In this document: in pieces, positions 42,524-49,857 of the stretch
How the letters are laid out: every line of letters starts with the position of its first letter
Position numbering within the stretch: the first letter of the stretch is position 1
Source of the DNA: NCEH01 sp043195125
Lineage (GTDB): Bacteria > Pseudomonadota > Alphaproteobacteria > Rhizobiales > Xanthobacteraceae
Length of the DNA: 64,000 nucleotides
Direction: 5' to 3' (one strand)
NCBI RefSeq assembly: GCF_043195125.1
Contig: NZ_JBAFWR010000001.1
Translations under genes and position numbers: made by a program
The notes under the pieces: model-generated
What the model saw: the letters and a program-made list of their open reading frames with translations, nothing else
What the model was told of the DNA's origin: nothing
The model's database searches: none

Positions 42524-43666
42524 TTATGCCTCGTTCACGGCAGCTGCCGGAGGGCGCGCGTTCCGGCGGCGCAGCCAATTGGTGACACGCACCTCCAGCA
42601 CCCTCTGGCTCGCCCAGGCGAGCGCGAGGCTCGGCGGCAGCGCGCATACGAAGAACATGGGCATGGACCAGTTCCCCGCCAGCGTCACCAGGCCGGATTT
42701 GTAAAGGCCAAGCTTCACGAAGGCCATGGCGATGGGATGCCACAGATAGAAGCTGTAGCTGATGGTGCCCATCCACAGCATGGCCGGCGTCCGCAGGATG
42801 CGGCCGAGCACGCCGGCCCCCGACGACATGCCGATGAACAGGATATAGGCGAGCAGCAGCGAGAGCGGCATCAGCACGCTGCGCCAGTCGGCGAACGTGA
42901 GGAAGGCCAGCAGCGTCAGCTTCTTCGTCGCGGCGATCTCGATCACCGTGTGCCAGACCGCCAGGAAGGCCACCAGCGCCACCAGGGAAAAGCGCATCCC
43001 GATCCAGCGGGCGATGGGGGGCACCGCGTTCAGCGCCACGAGCACGCCGGGAATGAACATCAGCGCCGGCGTATGGATCCACAGCAGCGGCGCCGCAGCC
43101 GCGATCGGCAGCGCATAGCCCCAGCGGCCCATGAGCGCACACAGCGCAAAGCCCGAGGCGCAAACGAGATAGAAGCCGAATTCGTAGCTCAGCGACCATG
43201 CAGCCGGATGAATGAGCGGCACCGGGACCACCGGCGGCATGGCCAGGAGGTTTGCGGGCAGCGCGGCGATCAGGTCCATGGGCGGCACGCCCTCCGGGCG
43301 TCCGCTGGCGATGTTCATGGCCAGGAAGATCACCACCGTGACCCACAGCACCGGGAAGATCCGGGTCGCGCGGTTCCACAGGAAGGCGGCGGCGCTGCGC
43401 GAGCGATGCAGCGAGCCGATGATGACGATGCCGCTGATGCCGAAGAACAATTCGACCGAGTGGGAGAGGCTCATCAGGGCGAAATGCAGCGGGCCCGAGG
43501 TGACCACCTGCGGCGCCGGGAGCGCCGAATTGATGACGTGGTAGAAGAAGATCATGGCGCAGAACAAGCCGCGCGCACCCTGGATATTGGTATTGAGCGC
43601 GTGGCCCGACAGCGGCCCGCCCGATCGCTCCGGCGCGGAGGAAACCTGTGCCGTCTTCCCGTCCAC
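42524..43666 (-). CDS. acyltransferase family 3 (OafA/YrhL type) membrane protein
   Basis: The 380-residue protein has about ten membrane segments. Family features are NIQGARGLFCAMIFFYHV with the conserved His after the first segment, ELFFGISGIVI, the R-x10-P-like NRATRIFPVLWV and YSFYLWHPIAMAF. These enzymes O-acylate surface carbohydrates. It lies downstream of two AlgJ-like genes and an algI gene on the same strand, so it may modify the same polysaccharide. The start is GTG at 43666; no upstream ATG fits. Confidence 0.88.
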   Translation of the reverse strand: MDGKTAQVSSAPERSGGPLSGHALNTNIQGARGLFCAMIFFYHVINSALPAPQVVTSGPLHFALMSLSHSVELFFGISGIVIIGSLHRSRSAAAFLWNRATRIFPVLWVTVVIFLAMNIASGRPEGVPPMDLIAALPANLLAMPPVVPVPLIHPAAWSLSYEFGFYLVCASGFALCALMGRWGYALPIAAAAPLLWIHTPALMFIPGVLVALNAVPPIARWIGMRFSLVALVAFLAVWHTVIEIAATKKLTLLAFLTFADWRSVLMPLSLLLAYILFIGMSSGAGVLGRILRTPAMLWMGTISYSFYLWHPIAMAFVKLGLYKSGLVTLAGNWSMPMFFVCALPPSLALAWASQRVLEVRVTNWLRRRNARPPAAAVNEA

Positions 43667-43776
43667 GCCCGCCCCGCTGTCTCACCGCCCGGCGATTCTG
43701 TCCGTGCGCCCCGGCAAGCTCCTAGCATCAAACACGCCACCGCAGCAGCGGCGCCGCGAAAAATCCGCCGCGCCGT

Positions 43777-44907
43777 TTAGTCCGGGCTTTTCAGGTGCAG
43801 CGGCCAGTCGCCGTTCTGGCAGGCGAACATGCGTTCGGTGCGGGCGATGATCAGCAGGTCCGGCTTGAAATTATAGATGTCCGCATAATCGAAATCGCAG
43901 GCGCCGAACGTGGTGCGGCTGAAATGCATCCACCCGGCTTCAGACACAGGGGTATAGCCGAACAGAGCGGGCCAGATGTCCACCGTGTAGGAATCGCCGA
44001 CCACGAGCACCCGCGGGCCTTCCTTGCGATAACGGATGACATAGCCGTTGAAACCGCGCGCCTCATGCTGGAGGCGCAGGGCCGGGTCCGGCTCCTTCTT
44101 GATGCCGGGCGGCAGCCGCAGCTCGTAGTTCAAGTCCGGCAACGGGGGCGTGAGGCGCAAGGTGCGCGCGAGATCGCCCACCGGCATGGGCTGCAGCGGC
44201 CCGACCACCTTGTTCACGTCAAGCTGCCAGTCCGGATGCCCGGCGGCGGCAACGGTGGCGTTGAAGGCCAGGACGGCGCTCAGGCTGTTCCAATGGGTGT
44301 CATTGGGCAGATAGCGGCGCGAGTCGGGCGAGGCCTTGAGCACCTGACGCAGGTCCACCGCCGTGATCCCGGCTTTGGCAAGCCCTTGGAGCATAAGGGT
44401 GTATTCGGTCGTTTTCTTGGGCAGGCGATCCTGCCATGCGGGCAGATTATCCGTGTCCACGGATTGCGCATTGGGCGGCAGCGCCACCACCATCTTCACG
44501 CCATGGGGCGCGAGATGAGAGTGCAGGCTCACCATCAGTTCCACGAAGCGATCCACCGCGCCGGTGCGCACCAATTGCCCCGCCGATTGCTCGGGCGCGC
44601 GCTGGCCGGACCAGAACATCTGCCCGTTGCGCCCGAAATAGACATTCTTGGTGTCGGGCGAATTGACCGCGTTGCGCAGCTCGCGGCGGGCGATCGGCAT
44701 GGTGGCGCGGAAGCCGAAATTGTCCTGGAGATAGAGGCCGGCAGCCTGAAGCTGCCCGTGCATGCGGCCGAACCAGCCGGCATCGGGCTTGGCGCCGCCG
44801 CGCCAGATGCGGCGCCCGAGAGGGTCCGGCACCACATTGCTCAGCAGGAGGGCCACAAGGATACCCATGACCAGGATGCCCATGTAGCGGCGATACGAGA
44901 CGAGCAA
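43777..44907 (-). CDS. AlgJ/AlgX-like SGNH acetyltransferase, copy 2
   Basis: The 376-residue protein has one N-terminal membrane anchor (YMGILVMGILVALLLSNVVP) and a periplasmic SGNH-type domain: VVGDSYTVDIW holds the nucleophile Ser and PNDTHWN holds the Asp-His pair. It is clearly a paralogue of the adjacent gene (shared VSYRRYMG, YLQDNFGFRA, NGQMFWSG, IIARTER). Such proteins pass acetyl groups, delivered by AlgI, to a polysaccharide. Translation seems to start at TTG (44905-44907), since a stop lies four codons upstream. It follows the other copy after 153 bp. Confidence 0.9.
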   Translation of the reverse strand: MLVSYRRYMGILVMGILVALLLSNVVPDPLGRRIWRGGAKPDAGWFGRMHGQLQAAGLYLQDNFGFRATMPIARRELRNAVNSPDTKNVYFGRNGQMFWSGQRAPEQSAGQLVRTGAVDRFVELMVSLHSHLAPHGVKMVVALPPNAQSVDTDNLPAWQDRLPKKTTEYTLMLQGLAKAGITAVDLRQVLKASPDSRRYLPNDTHWNSLSAVLAFNATVAAAGHPDWQLDVNKVVGPLQPMPVGDLARTLRLTPPLPDLNYELRLPPGIKKEPDPALRLQHEARGFNGYVIRYRKEGPRVLVVGDSYTVDIWPALFGYTPVSEAGWMHFSRTTFGACDFDYADIYNFKPDLLIIARTERMFACQNGDWPLHLKSPD

Positions 44908-45060
44908 GCCAAAGCCTCACATTCACGGATCAGGGGGCCGGCGCCGAAGCCGCGCAGCGCGGTCTCCGAAGCCTCAATTCACATGGGCCATCATCGGCAC
45001 GAAGATCAACAATCCTCTGGTTTCTGAATGCAAACAGTGTTTCCCACTGTGTAAACCGCC

Positions 45061-46194
45061 TCATTCGGGCGGCGCCGGCAGGTTATCCGGCCATTTATTC
45101 TTCAGGCACGGAAACAGCCGCTCGGTGCGCGCGATGATGAGGACGTCGGGATTGAAATCCCGGATATCGGCGAAATCGAAATCGCAGGCGCCGGAGGAGA
45201 ACCGGCTGAAGTGCATCCAGCCCACCTCGGCCACCGGAGTAAAGCCGAACAGGCCGGGCCATTGGGTGGCGGTGTAGGAATCGCCCACCACCAGCACGCG
45301 CGGCCCGCTGTCACGGAAGCGGATCGCATAGGGGGTGAACTGGCGCGATTCCGTCTTCAGCCGCAGCGCCGGATGGGGCTGCTTGACCCAGGCCGGATCG
45401 AAATTGAGGCGCTGGTTCTCATCGGCCAGGGGCGTCTTGATCCGCAGCAGGCGCGCAAGATCGCCTTGCGGGATCGGCTCCATCGGCCCCACTGCCTTGT
45501 TCAGATCCACCTGCCAGTCGGGATGCCCCGCCGCCGCCATGGTGGCATTGAACGCGATGGCCGCGCTCAGATGGGTCCAATGGGTGTCGTTGGGCAGGTA
45601 ATGGCGCACGCCCGGGGCGGCTTTCAGCACCGCGCGCAGGTCCACGGCGGTAATGCCGTCCTTCTGAAGGTCCGCCAACATGAGCGAATATTCGGTCGGG
45701 CGCGGACGCACATATTTGTACCAGGTGGGCAGATCGTTCACGTCCACCGTCTGGGCGTTGGGCGGAATGGCCACCACGATCTTGGTGTGCGGCAGGCGGT
45801 CCTGCATCGCCTTCATGAGCGCGACGAACCGCTCCACGGCATGCACGCGGTACAACTGCCCCGCCGTCTGTTCCGGCGCACGCTCGCCTGACCAGAACAT
45901 CTGCCCGTTGGGTCCGATGTAGAGGGTCGTGGTGTCCGGCGACCACACTGAATCCCGCAGGGTCCGGCGGACCACCGGCATGGAGGCGCGGAAGCCGAAA
46001 TTATCCTGAAGATAGAAGCCGAAGCTGCGCAGATTGCCGTGGAAGCGCTCGAAGAAACCGGCCCCTTCCCGCGGCAGGCCGCGCCAGGTGTGGAAGCCCA
46101 GCGGATCGGGAATGAGATTGGACGTCAGCAGCAGCGTCAGGATGCCCATCACCAGGGCACCCATGTAGCGGCGATAGGAGACCAGCAGCGCCAT
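45061..46194 (-). CDS. AlgJ/AlgX-like SGNH acetyltransferase, copy 1
   Basis: The 377-residue paralogue of the next gene has an N-terminal anchor (YMGALVMGILTLLLTSNLIP) and catalytic SGNH motifs VVGDSYTATQWP and PNDTHWTH. The ATG lies only 3 bp after the algI stop, indicating tight translational linkage with AlgI. Duplicated acetyltransferases downstream of one MBOAT could give two positions or two acceptors. The target polymer is not encoded in the window. Confidence 0.92.
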   Translation of the reverse strand: MALLVSYRRYMGALVMGILTLLLTSNLIPDPLGFHTWRGLPREGAGFFERFHGNLRSFGFYLQDNFGFRASMPVVRRTLRDSVWSPDTTTLYIGPNGQMFWSGERAPEQTAGQLYRVHAVERFVALMKAMQDRLPHTKIVVAIPPNAQTVDVNDLPTWYKYVRPRPTEYSLMLADLQKDGITAVDLRAVLKAAPGVRHYLPNDTHWTHLSAAIAFNATMAAAGHPDWQVDLNKAVGPMEPIPQGDLARLLRIKTPLADENQRLNFDPAWVKQPHPALRLKTESRQFTPYAIRFRDSGPRVLVVGDSYTATQWPGLFGFTPVAEVGWMHFSRFSSGACDFDFADIRDFNPDVLIIARTERLFPCLKNKWPDNLPAPPE

Positions 46195-46197
46195 GCC

Positions 46198-47604
46198 TCA
46201 GAACCGATAATAGAGGAACGGCGTGCCCATTCCGCCGCCGATCCACACCACGCTGAAGAGCATCAGAAGCGCGATCATCACATAATCGCCCACTGCGAGC
46301 AGGGGTTTCATAGCGGGCGACCAGCGGATGCGCGGCCACTTCCACAGGCCGATAATGCCGCCCACCACCAAAGCGGCGATGGACAGCGGATAAAGCCCGA
46401 AGCCGAACGCCACGCTGTATCCGCCCACGCCATTGAAGCCGAACAGGCCCTGGAACATGGCGATGGCGCCCTCAAAGGTCTCCGCGCGGAACCAGACCCA
46501 GCCCAGGAACACCGCCAGCAGCGTGTAGATATGGGCGAACGCCGCCGGCATGCGCTTGAGCACCTTACCGAGCCCGGCGCGCTCGATCACCAGGAAGGCG
46601 CCATGATGGGCGCCCCAGATCACGAAGTTCCAGCTTGCCCCATGCCAGAGGCCGCAGAGCAGGAACACCGCCCAGAGATTGGCATAAGTGCGCCCGACGC
46701 CGCGCCGATTGCCGCCGAGCGTGATGTAAACGTAATCGCGCAGCCAGGAGGACAGGCTCATGTGCCAGCGGCGCCAGAAGTCGGTAATGCTCAGCGCCGC
46801 GTAGGGGATGCGGAAGTTGCGCGGCAGGGTGAAGCCCACCATCACGCCGAGGCCCACCGCCATGGCGGAATAGCCGCCGAAATCGAAATAGATCTGGATC
46901 GCGTAGGCATAGACGCCGGTCCACGCCTCCAGGAGCGTCGGGTTGGACGTGCCGTCGAACACGGCATCCACCATGCGCGCCACCTCGTCGGCGATCAGCA
47001 CCTTCCAAGCGAGGCCGAGCGCGAACAGCCGCGCGCCGGCTGAAAAGCGGCCCCAGGTGGTGCGCCGATCCGACAATTGGTGCGCAACCAGCGAATACCG
47101 CACGATCGGACCCGCGACCAACTGCGGGAACATGGTCATGTAGAGAACGAATTCCCACGGGTTGCGATTGGCGCGCACGCGACCCTTGTAGATATCCGCG
47201 ATGTAGGAAATGGCGTGGAATGAATAAAACGAGATGCCGAGAGGTAGGGAAATATTCGGATTGACGATATAGATGCCAAGCGGATGCAGAAGGAAATCAA
47301 GGTTCTCGATCAAAAAGCCGGTATACTTGAAAAACCCGAGCATCAGGACGTTGAAAATCACGCCAAGAATGAGGAGCCGCTTACGGCGCTCGCCCTCGTT
47401 GCGATCAACCGCCAAGGCGACATAATAATTCACCGTGATTGAAAACAGCAGAATCAAAAGGTGCGGTGTATAGCCGACCGAATAGAAGATGAGCGAAAAG
47501 ACGACGAAAATGAAATTCTTCGTCTTGATCTGCTTCGCCGAAAAATACAGCAGCAGAAAGAGCGGAAGAAAATAGAATAGAAACTGAATGGATGCGAAGG
47601 TCAT
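46198..47604 (-). CDS. AlgI-like MBOAT acyltransferase
   Basis: This 468-residue multi-pass protein belongs to the MBOAT family and is thought to move acetyl groups across the inner membrane to periplasmic acetyltransferases. Conserved blocks are LPLGISFYSFHAISYIADIY, FPQLVAGPIVRY, DFWRRWHMSLSSWLRDYVYI and CGLWHGASWNFVIWG, whose His is the catalytic residue. It is the first gene of the locus and divergent from xth. The two AlgJ-like genes and an acyltransferase-3 gene follow on the same strand. Alginate polymerisation genes are not present, so the substrate may be another exopolysaccharide. Confidence 0.93.
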   Translation of the reverse strand: MTFASIQFLFYFLPLFLLLYFSAKQIKTKNFIFVVFSLIFYSVGYTPHLLILLFSITVNYYVALAVDRNEGERRKRLLILGVIFNVLMLGFFKYTGFLIENLDFLLHPLGIYIVNPNISLPLGISFYSFHAISYIADIYKGRVRANRNPWEFVLYMTMFPQLVAGPIVRYSLVAHQLSDRRTTWGRFSAGARLFALGLAWKVLIADEVARMVDAVFDGTSNPTLLEAWTGVYAYAIQIYFDFGGYSAMAVGLGVMVGFTLPRNFRIPYAALSITDFWRRWHMSLSSWLRDYVYITLGGNRRGVGRTYANLWAVFLLCGLWHGASWNFVIWGAHHGAFLVIERAGLGKVLKRMPAAFAHIYTLLAVFLGWVWFRAETFEGAIAMFQGLFGFNGVGGYSVAFGFGLYPLSIAALVVGGIIGLWKWPRIRWSPAMKPLLAVGDYVMIALLMLFSVVWIGGGMGTPFLYYRF

Positions 47605-47734
47605 ACGATCGGGGCCGGCGGGTCACGAGAAGAGGTCCGAAATGGCATCCTTTCGCGCGTCAGGCAAGCCTCAATCCTGGTTTGCGCGACGGCAGCTCTG
47701 CACTATCCTGCCTATTCTCTCGGGAGTGTGACCG

Positions 47735-48523
47735 ATGCGTATCGCCACCTGGAACGTCAATTCCATCCGCCAGCGTCTCGACCATGCGGTGCGCTGGCTC
47801 AGCGAGGCGCAGCCGGACGTCGTGTGCCTTCAGGAGATCAAGTGCCAGACCGAGGCCTTCCCGCGCGAGCCGTTCGAGGCGCTCGGCTATAACGTCTCCG
47901 TGCATGGGCAGAAGACCTTCAATGGCGTGGCCATGCTCTCCAAGCTGCCGCTCGAGGACGTGACCCACGGGCTCGCGGGCAATGACGAGGATGTGCAGGC
48001 CCGCTTCATCGAAGCCGTGGTCTCCACCAAAGGCGGTGCCGTGCGCGTGTGCTGCATTTATCTGCCAAACGGCAACCCGGTCGGCACGGAGAAATATCCC
48101 TACAAGCTCAACTTCATGGAGCGCCTGCACGCGTTTGCCGCCGACCGGCTCGCCCTGGAGGAGCCGCTGCTGCTGTGCGGCGATTTCAATGTGATTCCAA
48201 GCGAGGCCGATGCGGCGGACCCCGCCGCCTGGGTCAATGACGCCCTGTTCCTGCCGCCGACGCGCGAGGCGTTTCGCGCGCTCATCCACCTCGGGCTGGT
48301 GGATGCGGTACGGGCCACCTCGGATTCCGCCAAGCTCTACAGCTTCTGGGATTATCAGGCCGGCGCCTTCCAGCGCGACCTCGGCATCCGCATCGATCAT
48401 CTGCTTCTGTCGCCCCAGGCGGCCGACAAGTTGCTCGCCGCGGGCATCGACAAGCATGTGCGGGCCTGGGAAAAGCCGTCCGATCACGTGCCGGTGTGGG
48501 TGGATCTCAAGATCGCGGCCTGA
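47735..48523 (+). CDS. xth: exodeoxyribonuclease III
   Basis: This AP endonuclease/3' exonuclease acts in base-excision repair. The endonuclease/exonuclease/phosphatase fold is complete: MRIATWNVNSIRQRL, VVCLQEIKCQ, LLLCGDFNVIPSEAD, LGIRIDHLLLS and KPSDHVPVWVDL with the catalytic His. It is 262 residues, with GGGAGTG in front of the ATG. It is divergent from algI and convergent with the exoR-like gene. Confidence 0.95.
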   Translation: MRIATWNVNSIRQRLDHAVRWLSEAQPDVVCLQEIKCQTEAFPREPFEALGYNVSVHGQKTFNGVAMLSKLPLEDVTHGLAGNDEDVQARFIEAVVSTKGGAVRVCCIYLPNGNPVGTEKYPYKLNFMERLHAFAADRLALEEPLLLCGDFNVIPSEADAADPAAWVNDALFLPPTREAFRALIHLGLVDAVRATSDSAKLYSFWDYQAGAFQRDLGIRIDHLLLSPQAADKLLAAGIDKHVRAWEKPSDHVPVWVDLKIAA

Positions 48524-48595
48524 GCGCGCCGCAGGCTCGGGGCCGGGAGCCGAGACGAAATCGCCCTGCCCTGCCCTTCCAACCGACGCGCCGCC

Positions 48596-49468
48596 TCAGC
48601 GCTGCGCGGTCTTCAGCCATTGCTCGAGATATTGCAGCGCCTGCTGGCGCTCCTCGGGTGTCGCCTCGGCGAAGGCGTCCTCGTAGAGTTCGACCACCCA
48701 TTTGTCCTGCGGGGCGGCGGCGCCGTCGCGGGCGAGGGTCAGCCACATCAGGCCGCGAGCGCCCTGCCGGCTGATGCCCTCATCGCCCCGGAACAGCATG
48801 TTGCCGAGCAGGGCCTGGGCTTCATATTGCCCCTTCTGGGACGACAGGATGAGCCAGCGGGCGGCTTGGCGCGGATCGCGCGGCGCGCCGACACCGTCCA
48901 GATACATCTTGCCGAGCCGATACTGGGCTTCCGAATCCCCGAAATAGGATGCGGCATAGGAATACATGTCGCGGGCGCGCCCCGGGTCCCGGCGCACCGA
49001 GGAATTGGGAATGCCCTGGAGATAATAGCTGCCGAGCGCCACGAAAGCGCTCGCCACGAACCGGGCCTGAGCGGTGCCGGGATAATCCTCGGCATGGCTG
49101 TTGGCGACCCGGCTGAAATATTCGAACGCCTTGATGTCGTCGCGCTTCACGCCGTCGCCATCGGCATACATGCGGCCGAGCTTCCATTGGGCGGCGGGGT
49201 GCCCCTGGTCAGCAGCATAGCGCAGCGCATCCACGCCCTTGGCCGTCTGGCCGAGCCTCAGCGCCTGCGCCCCGGAGCGGAACGCCTCGTCCACCGGCCG
49301 CACGCCGGGGGTGCCGGGCACATCGGCCGGCGGGGTCAATTGCTCGGGCACGGTGTGATCGGACTGGGCATTGCCGTCGAACGCGAGCGCGGGGCTCGCC
49401 AGCACGCCGCACAGCAGCAGCGCGGCCGCAAACGTTTCCCGATAGGGCCGTTTCGCGGGCCGGGACAT
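48596..49468 (-). CDS. exoR: ExoR-like periplasmic Sel1-repeat protein
   Basis: The mature protein is made of Sel1-like repeats: RYAADQGHPAAQWKLGRMYA, YADGDGVKRDDIKAFEYFSR, YSYAASYFGDSEAQYRLGKM and ILSSQKGQYEAQALLGNMLF. The order and the VALGSYYLQGIPNSSVRRD block resemble rhizobial ExoR, the periplasmic inhibitor of the ExoS sensor kinase that controls exopolysaccharide and motility. The signal peptide is visible (ETFAAALLLCGVLASPALA). The start is uncertain: 49468 gives a compact signal peptide, 49532 a longer N-terminus; neither has a strong ribosome binding site. ExoS/ChvI are not in the window. Confidence 0.75.
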   Translation of the reverse strand: MSRPAKRPYRETFAAALLLCGVLASPALAFDGNAQSDHTVPEQLTPPADVPGTPGVRPVDEAFRSGAQALRLGQTAKGVDALRYAADQGHPAAQWKLGRMYADGDGVKRDDIKAFEYFSRVANSHAEDYPGTAQARFVASAFVALGSYYLQGIPNSSVRRDPGRARDMYSYAASYFGDSEAQYRLGKMYLDGVGAPRDPRQAARWLILSSQKGQYEAQALLGNMLFRGDEGISRQGARGLMWLTLARDGAAAPQDKWVVELYEDAFAEATPEERQQALQYLEQWLKTAQR

Positions 49469-49857
49469 GCAACCGCCGCGCCCCATGTGGGACGCGCGAC
49501 GCTTCAGCAGGGAGCGGCTCTTGCTAACCATGATTGAGGAAAGGTGCCATGACGTGGGGGCGAGATCGGGGCCGAGCCAAGGCCAAGCCGAGGATTCTCC
49601 TGGGCGCCCCTGCGCTTCTGCCGCAATCGATAGACCGCAGACGGCCTTATGCCCTGTCATCCGGGATCACCCTCGACGTGGCAGCCGGGAAGACTTTCCA
49701 AGCAACTGAACGCGCCACGTGCAGGCGTTCGATTACACGCCGTTTTGTGGCGGCTTCACGGCGCAATGGGCCGCGTGCGCGGTTGGCGGTTTGAATGCTT
49801 CCGAGTGTTGCTTGGCTGTCACAGTGCCGGCCCGGGCGCGCCGGGCCGGAGCCGGGC
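49469..49857. other. exoR-valS intergenic region
   Basis: About 390 bp without a supported gene. The part next to exoR may encode an N-terminal extension of that gene. A GC-rich perfect hairpin (49827-49849) lies close to the valS stop. Nothing else recognisable. Confidence 0.4.
49827..49849 (-). terminator. GC-rich hairpin after valS
   Basis: CCGGCCCGG and CCGGGCCGG form a perfect 9-bp stem with a GCGCG loop, 9 bp beyond the valS stop. No T-run follows on the minus strand, so terminator activity is plausible but unproven. Confidence 0.4.
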
